From the NCBI GenBank assembly GCA_041653595.1, contig JBAZFB010000020.1, positions 1 through 23,754 of the forward strand: a stretch of DNA of 23,754 bases, in the 5' to 3' direction. The notes beneath the pieces are model-generated. The model worked only from the letters and a program-made list of their open reading frames with translations, made no database searches and was not told the origin of the DNA. This document shows, one piece after another, positions 15,742 to 23,754 of this stretch (its first letter is position 1; each line of letters begins with the position of its first letter). This DNA is from Candidatus Omnitrophota bacterium (GTDB taxonomy: Bacteria > Omnitrophota > Gorgyraeia > Pluralincolimonadales > Pluralincolimonadaceae). The position numbers and the translations under genes are program-made.

Positions 15742-17265
15742 ATGGCGGCTAAAACAAAACAAAGTCTATCGCAAAAGATAATCAGAAATACCATTTTCAA
15801 TGCCGCTGGTGATTTTTGGGGAATTTTAATTGCTTTATTTTTGACCCCCTACGTTATCCACCATATCGGTATTGAGAGATTCGGGATACTGGCGATCGTA
15901 GGGGCGATAACCGGTTATTTTAGTTTGTTTGATTTTGGGATCGGCAGCTCCTTTGTAAAATACATCGCTGAGTTTTATGCGAAAAAAGATTATGAAAAAA
16001 TAAATCAGGTCGTTAACACAGGCTTTGTTTTTTATTCCATATTTGCGATATTCATTATCATTTCAACCTTTTTTATTATTAGCCCGCTGCTTACTCTCTT
16101 TAAGATCCCCGCCCATCTGTACAATGAGGCGTTATTTGTCTTTTTACTCGGGATCGCCCTCTTTGGTGTTTCCAACGCTTTAAGTCCCTTTCTGGCGATC
16201 CAAGGCGGCTTGCAGAGAATGGATATTACCAATAAAGTGGCGATAGCACTCTCGATCCCGAGCGCCGGAGGTACAATTTTTTTCCTGGAAAAAGGGTATG
16301 GCCTGCCGGGATTAGTGGTCAATATGGCCATTTTTTTTATTATAAGCAGCGTGATCAGCATAGCCATCGCTTTCAAGATATTGCCCGAGTTAAGATTCAA
16401 TCCTTTGTTGTTTAGCAGGGCGATATTCAGGAAGCTGTTTGGATTCGGATATAAGATGCAGGTATCGGCGATCGCCGGCATACTTCATTTTCAGATAGAC
16501 AAGTTCATATTGGTGTATTTCTTGAATTTAGGATTCGTTACTTACTATTCTGTCGCCGCGCAATTGGCTTCTAAGATAAGAGAATTACCGCTGCTGTTGG
16601 TTTCAGCGGTTTTCCCCGCCGCTTCAGAACTGGATGCAAGGGACGATAAGGAAACACTGTATAAATTATACTTCCGGTCAATGAAATACGTTATCCTAAT
16701 CGGACTTCCGATGTCGGTAGCGGCGATCCTATTGGCCAACCCCTTTATAGCATTATGGTTAGGTAAAGGATACGAAATGACCGCTTTAACGCTGCAAATC
16801 CTTATAGTAGGTTATTTTTTTAACATGATAACAGGGCCCGGTTTTTTTATTTTAAATGGTTTAGGAAAGCCTCAATATGGGATGAGGAGTTCGATCCTTT
16901 CTACTTTTCTCAAGTTAACCTTGAGTATTTTATTAGTGGTTAAAATAGGTTACTTTGGCGTAGTTATCGGGACGGCAGTCTCTATGATCATCGCAGCTAT
17001 TTATTTTATTTTTGCGGCTCATAAGGTCATGGATATACCTCTCTGGAAGTTCAGCGGAAAAATATTGCCCAAGCCTCTTATGGCGTGTATCGCGGCCCTT
17101 TTAGCCGTTTACATCCTGATTAAACAGACGGGACAGATGGGATGGTTCGGTTTCATCGGGGCGGGTTCATTATATTTTATAATTTTTGGCGCGGTCATAT
17201 TGCTGGTGTATTACCTGGATGATTTTGATAAGGCATTGATAAATAAATATAGCCCGATCCATTAA
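15742..17265 (+). CDS. Polysaccharide flippase, Wzx-like (MATE/PST superfamily)
   Basis: 507 residues with about 12-14 membrane segments. The N-terminus (IIRNTIFNAAGDFWG, then LTPYVIHHIGIERFGI) and the FDFGIGSSFVKYIAE segment are typical of oligosaccharide flippases, which move lipid-linked repeat units across the inner membrane. A second half with LGKPQYGMRSSI resembles the family's later repeat. It starts 6 bases after the ligase stop and meets the opposite-strand radical SAM gene with a 4-base tail overlap, so no separate terminator fits between them. Confidence 0.9.
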   Translation: MAAKTKQSLSQKIIRNTIFNAAGDFWGILIALFLTPYVIHHIGIERFGILAIVGAITGYFSLFDFGIGSSFVKYIAEFYAKKDYEKINQVVNTGFVFYSIFAIFIIISTFFIISPLLTLFKIPAHLYNEALFVFLLGIALFGVSNALSPFLAIQGGLQRMDITNKVAIALSIPSAGGTIFFLEKGYGLPGLVVNMAIFFIISSVISIAIAFKILPELRFNPLLFSRAIFRKLFGFGYKMQVSAIAGILHFQIDKFILVYFLNLGFVTYYSVAAQLASKIRELPLLLVSAVFPAASELDARDDKETLYKLYFRSMKYVILIGLPMSVAAILLANPFIALWLGKGYEMTALTLQILIVGYFFNMITGPGFFILNGLGKPQYGMRSSILSTFLKLTLSILLVVKIGYFGVVIGTAVSMIIAAIYFIFAAHKVMDIPLWKFSGKILPKPLMACIAALLAVYILIKQTGQMGWFGFIGAGSLYFIIFGAVILLVYYLDDFDKALINKYSPIH

Positions 17266-18662
17266 GCCGGTTCGCTCCAATAGATCATCTTTTTTATTAT
17301 TTTAATTATGGTAGGAACGATCTTCGAGGGGTCCCTGAGGCATTCTTTTATCAGCTGTAATGCTATTTTTTTATAAAAGATTCTCAATTTTAACCTGTCT
17401 AAAAATTTATAGTCTATATTCTTGATCGTTGGCCTATACACTCCGGTTCTTTCTATGGCAAAGGGATCGGTTAAATCTGGAAGTATGAGATCTTTTTCCA
17501 GGCACAGATCGTAGATCTCCGTCCCCTTTATGGGCACAAAATAAAAGGGGCTGATGTAGTCCGGTTTTATCTTCATTATCATTTTGGCGGTCGCCGATTG
17601 TTCTTCTTTGGTCTCGGTGGGAAGCCCAAGCATAAAAGTCGCAAATATTTTTATGCCGTGTTTTTTACAGATACTTGCGGCCTTATAATTTTGTTCAACG
17701 GTAGTCCCTTTTTTAAGAAGATCTAGAATTCTTTGGCTGCCGCTTTCGAAACCTATCACGAAACAATCAACGCCGATTTCGCTTAAGCGTTTTACTATGT
17801 TTTCATTTCTGCAAATAATGTCAGCCCTGTTGCAGGCAGCAATAGTTACCCCGAACTTCTCTTTTTCGTAAAGATCGCAGAATTCAAGGGTCCATTCCGG
17901 ATTTACAGTGAAGGTGTCATCCCAAAAAGTTATGCTTTTGAAGTCAAAGTCATTTTTTAACGACTTTATTTCTGCTATGACATTTTGAGGACTTATCATT
18001 CGGTGGGGCCTGCCATAAGTCAGATTTTCCGCCGGTTGGCAGTAGGTGCATTGATATGGGCACCCGCGGCCGGCGATCATTGTAACATGCGGAAGCGCTT
18101 GGTCCGGCGTAAAGTGGCAGTTCAGCTCTCTGGAATAATCGAATAAATTCCGGTCAGCCCAGGGTAATTCATCCAGGTCCGGGACTTCTCCTTTGTTGAA
18201 TTTCGGCAAATCCGCATTATTTTCTAATCCCTGGACTATTTTTGTGAAGGTAATTTCGCCTTCTCCCGTAACGATGTAGTCTATTTTTTGGTCATTTTTG
18301 TAACTTTCGGGAAAGATCGTCGGATTTAAGCCGCCGGCAATTATTTTGGCTGAGGGTTTCAAGCCTTTTATGATCTCTACGGCTCTCATCGCTACTTTAT
18401 AATCAAGATTTGAGATAGAGATACCTATTATGTCCGCATTTAAATTTTCAACGGTTCTTTTGAAATCTTCCCAGGAATCCAATGTTCTCATATCGATAAG
18501 TTTGACATCATAGCCTTTGCTTTTGATATAGGCGCCGATGGACGCTAAACCATGATGTATCCAATTGATCTCACCGCTGGCGCTTTTGCCGGCCTGGCCG
18601 AATCCGGAAATGCCGGTTCCGGGGTAAATGAGCGCAATCCGAGGTTTCATTTTTTTATCCAT
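17262..18662 (-). CDS. B12-binding radical SAM enzyme
   Basis: 466 residues. The N-terminal B12-binding-type domain (about 8-150) starts IALIYPGTGISGFG and has GISISNLDYKVA and IIAGGLNPT strands; the usual DxHxxG His motif is not evident, so cobalamin may be held loosely or without the lower His ligand. The radical SAM core has GRGCPYQCTYC with Cys201, Cys205 and Cys208, then FWDDTF and a GFESGSQRIL SAM-binding segment. Such enzymes do methylations, ring formations or rearrangements on lipids, hopanoids, sugars and cofactors. It lies inside the polysaccharide locus but on the opposite strand and may be a separate unit. A TAGGT sequence is 7 bases before the ATG. Substrate unknown; lipid or sugar modification is inferred from position only. 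Confidence 0.88.
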   Translation of the reverse strand: MDKKMKPRIALIYPGTGISGFGQAGKSASGEINWIHHGLASIGAYIKSKGYDVKLIDMRTLDSWEDFKRTVENLNADIIGISISNLDYKVAMRAVEIIKGLKPSAKIIAGGLNPTIFPESYKNDQKIDYIVTGEGEITFTKIVQGLENNADLPKFNKGEVPDLDELPWADRNLFDYSRELNCHFTPDQALPHVTMIAGRGCPYQCTYCQPAENLTYGRPHRMISPQNVIAEIKSLKNDFDFKSITFWDDTFTVNPEWTLEFCDLYEKEKFGVTIAACNRADIICRNENIVKRLSEIGVDCFVIGFESGSQRILDLLKKGTTVEQNYKAASICKKHGIKIFATFMLGLPTETKEEQSATAKMIMKIKPDYISPFYFVPIKGTEIYDLCLEKDLILPDLTDPFAIERTGVYRPTIKNIDYKFLDRLKLRIFYKKIALQLIKECLRDPSKIVPTIIKIIKKMIYWSEPA

Positions 18663-18718
18663 ATCGTTACCTATTTTATCATATTATATTGACATCAACA
18701 AGCTTAGGAAAAGAAAGA

Positions 18719-18748
18719 TTGACGCTGGAACGCAGGAAGAAGTATAAT
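18719..18748 (+). promoter_or_regulatory. Sigma70-type promoter of the glycosyltransferase operon
   Basis: -35 TTGACG (18719-18724), 18-base spacer, -10 TATAAT (18743-18748). It lies between the divergent B12 radical SAM gene and the first GT2 gene. It also argues that the GT2 gene does not start at the TTG at 18689. Confidence 0.65.
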
Positions 18749-18817
18749 CTGAGAGGTAAAAATATTAACCAAAACAATGCCCCATCCGGCACTAAAGAGC
18801 AAACCTACATTAGGCCC

Positions 18818-19780
18818 ATGATACTTATGCAAAAAGACCCGGTTTCTATAATTATCGTCAACTGGAACGGCAAAAAATATATAATTCAATGCCTCGAAGC
18901 CGTATTTAAGCAGACCTATAAAAACTTCGAGGTTATAGTGATAGATAACGGCTCAACGGATGGTTCCGACCGGTTGATCGAAAGTTATTCACCCCGGATC
19001 CTGCTGATCCGGAATCCGGAAAACACCGGATTCAGCAAAGCCAACAACCAGGGGATCAAACGCTCAAAAGGAGAGTTCATATTATTATTGAACACGGATG
19101 CATTTATGGAGCCGGATTTTTTGGAGGAAACAGTCAAGGCCGCTAAGTCAGACGAAAAAATAGGCCTGGTAACGGGTAAGATATTAAAACAATCGCCTGA
19201 AAACGGAAAAAAGATGATAGATTCGGCAGGCCATACGGGTAACAGGTATAGGCGTTTTTCCGACAGGGGAGGGGACGAAGAGGATAAAGGGCAATATGAT
19301 ACTTGCGAATATGTATTCGGAATCTGCGCCGCCTGCGGGTTATATAGAAGGCAGATGTTAGAGGATATCTCAATAGTCGGAGAATATTTTGATGAATTAT
19401 TTTTTTCATATTATGAGGATGTGGATTTAGGATGGCGGGCGCAGCTTCGGGGCTGGAAAGCTTATTATACGCCCCGGGCGATCAGCTATCATGTTCGCGG
19501 CGGAAGCAGCCTCCAGGAGCATTTGGGACGCTGTTTTGATTATCGAAATTGGCACCTGATGGTTTTCAAGAACGATTCTTTATTCAATATACTTAAAGAT
19601 TTCCGCCAGGTTTGTACTTATGATTACTACAGGTCGAAAACAGCATTTCTTGAAGGATATCTGTTTAAGAGCTGGCTTGGTATAATAAGGCTGCTTCCGT
19701 CGGTTATAAAAAAGCGGCGGATTATCCAAAGAAGAAAGACGGCAACCGATGAATACATGCGCCGGTGGTTTAAAACATAA
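18818..19780 (+). CDS. Family 2 glycosyltransferase (rhamnosyltransferase-like)
   Basis: 320 residues from the ATG at 18818; an ATG at 18827 is nearly as good. The open frame extends back to a TTG at 18689, but those 43 codons are not family-like and carry a promoter. VSIIIVNWNG opens the GT-A fold at residues 9-18, followed by IDNGSTDGSD (about 42-51), the metal-binding-type NTD (92-94) in LLLNTDAF, and FSYYEDVDLGWRAQLRGW as the acceptor/base region. These are features of WbbL-like rhamnosyltransferases. It would add a sugar, perhaps rhamnose, to the lipid-linked repeat unit at the inner membrane. It is the first gene of a tight run of five on the plus strand. Confidence 0.9.
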   Translation: MILMQKDPVSIIIVNWNGKKYIIQCLEAVFKQTYKNFEVIVIDNGSTDGSDRLIESYSPRILLIRNPENTGFSKANNQGIKRSKGEFILLLNTDAFMEPDFLEETVKAAKSDEKIGLVTGKILKQSPENGKKMIDSAGHTGNRYRRFSDRGGDEEDKGQYDTCEYVFGICAACGLYRRQMLEDISIVGEYFDELFFSYYEDVDLGWRAQLRGWKAYYTPRAISYHVRGGSSLQEHLGRCFDYRNWHLMVFKNDSLFNILKDFRQVCTYDYYRSKTAFLEGYLFKSWLGIIRLLPSVIKKRRIIQRRKTATDEYMRRWFKT

Positions 19781-19793
19781 CGACAGGGCACAT

Positions 19794-20948
19794 ATGGCTA
19801 AAATCAATGTCTTATATTTTACGCCGACCCTTGATATAGGCGGAGCGGAATGGACATTGTATATACTGGCTAAGGGGTTAAATAGAGAGAAGTTTAACCC
19901 TATCGTAGCTTACTTTTTTCGGAGCGGCGCATTGGAGGATCTGTTGAAGCAAAAGGGGATAGAAGTCTTATGCGTAGGCCCGAATAAGACTAATATTTCT
20001 AGGTGGGACAGGCTTAAGGCGATCATAAGGATCTCCGGGCTTCTTAAAAAAAGGAAGATCAAGATTGTCCATACCATTCAATTCGACGTAGATATACTGG
20101 GAGCTATAGCGGCGAAATTGGCAGGAGCCCCGGTTGTTATATCGCATATAGCGGGTGAAAGTTATCTTACGTGGTTCCGAAAATATAAATGGCGATACAG
20201 GATTATTTATAAGTTTTTTATCGATAAGTATATCGTGTGCTCCAAATTTTTAACGGAGCAATTTATTTCGAGTTGCAATGTGAACAGGGCAAAGGTGTTA
20301 ACGATCCAGAACTGTGTCGACGAAGAGAGATTCCATTCCCGATACGGCAAGGATGGAAATGACTTGCGCAAGGAATTAGGCTTAGGTAATGATGAAATTG
20401 TCATGGGTTGTATAGCGAATTTTGGCCCGGACAAAGGACATCGGTATTTGATCGATGCCATCCCTAAAATTACGCCCTTATTTCCTAATATAAAAATTAT
20501 ATTGATAGGCAGGTTCTTCTCGTTAAAAGAGGGACTTATGGAACAAGCAAAGGAGCTCGGCGTCTTAAGCAACGTTATCTTCCTGGGTTTTCATTTAAAT
20601 ATAGAGGAGATGTTGGGTTTAATGGACATATTTATCTTACCGTCTTTATCGGAAGGTTTGCCGGTCGCAATTTTAGAGGCTATGTATATGTCTAAACCCG
20701 TTGTGGCGACCAAGATCGACGGTATCCCGGAGGCTGTTATTGAAGGCGAGACGGGAATTTTGGTGCCGCCAGGGAATAGCGTCGAGCTTGCCAAAGCGAT
20801 AGTCTCTCTTTTGTCCGACAGGAATAAAGCCCGGGAGATGGGCAGGAGGGGCAGGGAAAGATGCCTTGAAGAATTCAGTTCAAGCGTCTTGGTAAGGAAG
20901 GTTGAGGACCTGTATGAGTCGTCTCTTAATGAAAAAGATGTTAATTAA
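19794..20948 (+). CDS. Family 4 glycosyltransferase (GT-B)
   Basis: 384 residues from the ATG at 19794, which has AGGG 5 bases upstream and begins the usual INVLYFTPTLDIGGAEW N-terminus; an upstream ATG (19749) lies inside the previous gene and is unlikely. The C-terminal GT-B domain holds CIANFGPDKGHRYLIDA, then LPSLSEGLPVAILEAM with the E-x7-E donor-binding motif, and GIPEAVIEGETGILVPPG. Members move hexoses from NDP-sugars to the growing glycan. The gene follows the GT2 gene by 13 bases and overlaps the next start by one base (TAATG), so the genes are translationally coupled. Confidence 0.93.
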   Translation: MAKINVLYFTPTLDIGGAEWTLYILAKGLNREKFNPIVAYFFRSGALEDLLKQKGIEVLCVGPNKTNISRWDRLKAIIRISGLLKKRKIKIVHTIQFDVDILGAIAAKLAGAPVVISHIAGESYLTWFRKYKWRYRIIYKFFIDKYIVCSKFLTEQFISSCNVNRAKVLTIQNCVDEERFHSRYGKDGNDLRKELGLGNDEIVMGCIANFGPDKGHRYLIDAIPKITPLFPNIKIILIGRFFSLKEGLMEQAKELGVLSNVIFLGFHLNIEEMLGLMDIFILPSLSEGLPVAILEAMYMSKPVVATKIDGIPEAVIEGETGILVPPGNSVELAKAIVSLLSDRNKAREMGRRGRERCLEEFSSSVLVRKVEDLYESSLNEKDVN

Positions 20949-21775
20949 TGTTTTCCATAGTCTGCGCGTATAATAATGAAAAGATCCTCAGCGATTATCT
21001 GCTCAGGTGCCTGAAAGAGCAAACCGCGGGTTTTGAGCTGATAAAAGTGGATAATACCTCCGGTACGATCAAATCGGCGGCCGAAGGGCTTAACCGCGGC
21101 GGCAGAAACGCGAAGGGGGATTATATAATCTTTATGCACCAGGACGTCTGCCTTATGTCCGGGGAATGGCTGGAAAAGGCGGAGTCTTTCTTGAAGGAAA
21201 TCCCGGATCTGGGAGTTGCCGGCATCGCCGGTATGAGAAAAGCGAATACCGCAGCCGCTTTTAAGGTGGGCACAATCCCCGTTGAAAATCGGGTTTGTTT
21301 TGTATATCAGGGGCCTGAAAAGAAACCAAAAGTGTACGGAGATACTTTTGGCGGGCCCGCAGAGGCGCAGACCTTGGATGAACAACTACTGATAGTTCCA
21401 AGAAGTGTTTTCGCCGGCATTAAGTTTGACGAAAAGACCTGCGACGGCTGGCATCTATACGGCGTGGACTATTCTTTATCGGTAAAAAAAGCGGGCCTGA
21501 AGGCCTATGTCCTGCCTTTGCCTGTATGGCACCTGTCCAGCGGATCCCTCGATAACGAATACTATACGACTCTTAATAAGGTCCTGAAGAAACACCGGAG
21601 AGAAAAAGTAATATATACAACTTGCGGATTATGGTATACATCCAATTTCTTAAACTGCTTGAACCTGATCTTGATGGCGGTAAAAGGCGGGATCGGCCGC
21701 TGGATCGGTTTGAATGATTACGGGGCAAGCCCCTTTATAGGGACCATGAAATTGCTGCTAGGAAACAAAAAGTGA
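20948..21775 (+). CDS. GT2-like glycosyltransferase (PF13712-like)
   Basis: 275 residues. It starts SIVCAYNNEKIL, a shortened GT-A opening, and has YIIFMHQDVCLM (residues 59-70) where HQDV replaces the normal DxD-type motif, a pattern of the glycosyl-transferase-like family-2 subgroup. FDEKTCDGWHLYGVDYSLSVKKAG gives the later acidic/acceptor region, with LPVWHLSSGS near the end. Its start codon overlaps the stop of the GT4 gene by one base. A transferase acting on the glycan of this locus is likely; donor and acceptor unknown. Confidence 0.78.
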   Translation: MFSIVCAYNNEKILSDYLLRCLKEQTAGFELIKVDNTSGTIKSAAEGLNRGGRNAKGDYIIFMHQDVCLMSGEWLEKAESFLKEIPDLGVAGIAGMRKANTAAAFKVGTIPVENRVCFVYQGPEKKPKVYGDTFGGPAEAQTLDEQLLIVPRSVFAGIKFDEKTCDGWHLYGVDYSLSVKKAGLKAYVLPLPVWHLSSGSLDNEYYTTLNKVLKKHRREKVIYTTCGLWYTSNFLNCLNLILMAVKGGIGRWIGLNDYGASPFIGTMKLLLGNKK

Positions 21776-21782
21776 TTAATCC

Positions 21783-22808
21783 ATGAAGATATTACTTTGC
21801 GCATCCAGTAATCCCCGCTTTATCGAATTGGGAGGATACGTGGAGAGGGCGCTAAATGCATTAGGGCATCGATGCGAGAAGTTCGATTTTCGTCGATTTA
21901 TTGTGCCTGGTGTCATAAGATATCGCACCCCATTTCTTGATAAATGGGATTTAAACAGGTTAAATCGTAGTTTGATCAGAAAGGCGTCTGAATATAGGCC
22001 TGATATTTTATTTGTAATTCAGGGGCATACACTTTTTCCGGAAACGATATCAACGATTAAACGAAGATTTGGGCCGGCGACGATAAACTGGTTCCAGGAT
22101 TATCCGAAGGATTTTGAAGTTTCTTTGGCATTAGCGCCTGCCTTTGACCATTTCTTTATGACCGACTCGTATGCTGTCCAATATCATTTAAACATTGGAA
22201 ATAAGAATGTGAAATGCCTTCCTTTTGCCTGCGACCCTCAGATCCATCGCCCTTTTAATTTAACAAAAGAGGAGCAAAAAACTTACGCGGCGGATATCGT
22301 ATTTGTAGGCAGTATGTACGAATACAGGATCAAACAGCTTGAAAATTTAGTTGGTTTTAACCTGGCGATTTGGGGACCGGGTTGGAAGAATTTAAAAGAC
22401 GGGTCTTCATTAAAGAGATTTGTCAGAGGAGACGCTGTCATTCCTTCGGAATGGGTTAAGATTTTTAATGCGTCAAAGATCACATTTAATCATATCGGAC
22501 AATATAATATGCCTTCCTATCTTACGGGGAATAATATAGTTAATATGCGCTTTTTTGAAGCGCTTGGTTGTAAGGCATTTCAAATAGTTGATTATAAAAA
22601 AGATATCTCCTCTTTTTTATTCTCCGATAGGGAGGACCTGGTCTGTTATAAAGATGATGATGAGCTCAAGGAATTGGTTAAGTATTATTTAGCCCGCCCT
22701 GAGGAACGCAAAAGGATCTCTGAAAATGGTCATAGAAAAGTATTAGAAAGACATACCTATATCCATAGGATGAAAGAGGTCTTTTCTTGTTTGGAGCAGA
22801 AAATATGA
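21783..22808 (+). CDS. CgeB-like glycosyltransferase
   Basis: 341 residues. The N-terminal half resembles the CgeB/DUF3880 family (EYRPDILFVIQGHTLFPE, then INWFQDYPKDF), and the C-terminal part is a GT-B donor domain of the Glyco_trans_1_2 type (NNIVNMRFFEALGCKAFQIVD, then DDDELKELVKYYLARPEER). Such proteins are putative glycosyltransferases of spore coats and cell surfaces. The gene starts 7 bases after the previous stop, with no clear ribosome-binding site. Its end overlaps the methyltransferase start (ATGA). Biochemical role is inferred. Confidence 0.82.
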   Translation: MKILLCASSNPRFIELGGYVERALNALGHRCEKFDFRRFIVPGVIRYRTPFLDKWDLNRLNRSLIRKASEYRPDILFVIQGHTLFPETISTIKRRFGPATINWFQDYPKDFEVSLALAPAFDHFFMTDSYAVQYHLNIGNKNVKCLPFACDPQIHRPFNLTKEEQKTYAADIVFVGSMYEYRIKQLENLVGFNLAIWGPGWKNLKDGSSLKRFVRGDAVIPSEWVKIFNASKITFNHIGQYNMPSYLTGNNIVNMRFFEALGCKAFQIVDYKKDISSFLFSDREDLVCYKDDDELKELVKYYLARPEERKRISENGHRKVLERHTYIHRMKEVFSCLEQKI

Positions 22809-23749
22809 CATCAGGATATGCAGATTGCATAGGTTGCGGAAATAAAAATTTCGGTTTTATGTATAATTTCTTCGACGGAACCCGCTGTTTTAAAGATAAG
22901 CTGCGGCTTGTAAAGTGTAAAAGCTGCGGACTCATGTTTATCAACCCCTTGCCAAGCCGGGAGAAGCTGGGATCTTACGTCCAAAACCAGCTTTTTAGCG
23001 AAATAGACGACGGATCATATTCATCCCAGGTGAAGAAAATTTTATCCGTTAAAGATAAAGGAAAAATTTTGGACATAGGCTGCGGCAGGGGCTTTTTCCT
23101 TAACAGGATGAAACAGTCCGGATGGTCCGCTTTTGGAGTTGAGCTAAATAAAGAAATGGCGGCACACGCAAAAGAAAAGTTTGGGCTTGATATATTTTGC
23201 GGCACGCTTCAGGAGACAAAGTTCCCCGACGGGTCCTTCGATGCCGTAAATTTGCGCCATGTTTTGGAACACCTGTTATCGCCGTATCAGACCTTGATCC
23301 ATATTCATAGAGTATTGAAGCAGGACGGGACCATTGTCATCACCGTTCCTAATTTCGAAGGCTTCCAAAGGAAGATATTCGGCAGATATTATCTGGCGGT
23401 AGCCGGAATATTTCACATCTCCCAATTCACTCCCCGCTCATTGAAGTCGTTATTGGAAAGGGCGGGTTACCGGGCGATCTCGATCAAAACATTTCAAGAG
23501 AGCGCTTCTGCGTGGCTTTATGGAGAGAGCCTTAGGTATTTATTGAGAGATCTCAGGTTGTATCCTCAAAAGCAGGCCCTGGCCGGAAGAAGCAATTCCC
23601 TTGACGGCGCCTCGCCAAGGTCCTCAAACCGAATATCGGTAAAAGATTCCCTGCATTCTATCGAGCAAATATTATTTGAGGCCGTCGGGGGGATCGGAGC
23701 GGGCCTTGGCATGGGAGATGTAATGATCTGCTGCGCAAGGAAGGTGTAA
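22805..23749 (+). CDS. Class I SAM-dependent methyltransferase with N-terminal Zn-type Cys pairs
   Basis: 314 residues from the ATG at 22805, which overlaps the CgeB-like stop as ATGA and has GGAG 9 bases upstream; the TTG at 22787 would only add six residues. Two CxxC pairs (Cys8/Cys11 and Cys38/Cys41, in KCKSCGLMF) likely bind zinc, as in sugar C-methyltransferase relatives. SAM motif I is ILDIGCGRGFFL with Asp90-Gly96. The HVLEHL stretch and ITVPNFEG follow the Methyltransf_11/23 pattern. A sugar or glycan methylation in this locus is likely. A poorly recognised C-terminal extension follows from about residue 220. The stop codon is 5 bases from the end of the window. Confidence 0.88.
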   Translation: MTSGYADCIGCGNKNFGFMYNFFDGTRCFKDKLRLVKCKSCGLMFINPLPSREKLGSYVQNQLFSEIDDGSYSSQVKKILSVKDKGKILDIGCGRGFFLNRMKQSGWSAFGVELNKEMAAHAKEKFGLDIFCGTLQETKFPDGSFDAVNLRHVLEHLLSPYQTLIHIHRVLKQDGTIVITVPNFEGFQRKIFGRYYLAVAGIFHISQFTPRSLKSLLERAGYRAISIKTFQESASAWLYGESLRYLLRDLRLYPQKQALAGRSNSLDGASPRSSNRISVKDSLHSIEQILFEAVGGIGAGLGMGDVMICCARKV

Positions 23750-23754
23750 TAAAT

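Noticed and set aside
18683..18711. Minus-strand promoter for the B12 radical SAM gene
   Set aside because: A TATAAT -10 box exists (18683-18688), but the -35 region (TTTCCT) matches poorly; possible but too weak to list.
1..23754. tRNA, rRNA, CRISPR arrays, insertion sequences or phage genes
   Set aside because: No cloverleaf-like, direct-repeat/spacer or transposase signals were seen on either strand; coding genes fill nearly the whole window.

Overview
This window is bacterial and carries no phage, plasmid or transposon genes. It looks like a chromosome fragment from an uncultured Gram-negative-type bacterium. Supporting this are an outer-membrane polysaccharide exporter, a very large C25-type secreted protease, and the typical cell-surface glycan gene set. 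Heavy use of ATA (Ile) and AGG (Arg) codons and the gene repertoire remind me of Omnitrophota and related candidate phyla, but that placement is impression only. Coding density is very high, and no gene-free stretch exceeds about 160 bases.

Region 1 (1-6131) is the 3' part of a giant surface or secreted protein. It has beta-strand-rich repeats including one clear internal duplication, then a fibronectin-like domain, a Ca-binding DxDxDG segment, a gingipain-type propeptide and a C25 cysteine-protease domain with visible His and Cys. The gene enters the window already open, so its N-terminus is missing.

Region 2 (6149-10490) is the most interesting part. It is a compact cassette that looks like a radical-SAM RiPP (ribosomally made, modified peptide) system. 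In order it holds an HPr-kinase-like P-loop protein, a PqqD-like peptide-binding protein, a radical SAM/SPASM enzyme, a 52-residue Cys-containing peptide (8313-8471), and an S24/S26-type peptidase. A convergent two-gene ABC-2 exporter follows on the other strand. The short peptide has a YxxP-type leader motif, three Cys in its C-terminal half and a terminal Ser. It overlaps the end of the radical SAM gene and is the likely substrate.

Region 3 (10491-23749) is an exopolysaccharide/O-antigen-like locus. It encodes a Wza-like exporter, a family-5-type nucleotidyltransferase (PF14907-like), a Wzc-like tyrosine autokinase, an O-antigen ligase/polymerase and a Wzx-like flippase. A B12-binding radical SAM enzyme lies on the opposite strand. 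It is followed by four glycosyltransferase-like proteins (GT2, GT4, GT2-like, CgeB-like) and a SAM methyltransferase. Strong sigma70-type promoters can be read at four places: two divergent ones between the ABC operon and the Wza-like gene, one with full consensus in front of the tyrosine kinase, and one in front of the first GT2 gene. The promoter of the Wza-like gene sits so close to its ATG that the mRNA should be leaderless or nearly so.

Working model: region 2 makes, matures and exports a modified peptide, while region 3 builds and exports a surface polysaccharide. The giant protease gene ends 17 bases before the RiPP cassette and may be co-transcribed with it. Start codons were moved from the longest reading frame for the GT2, GT4 and methyltransferase genes, for reasons given in each entry.
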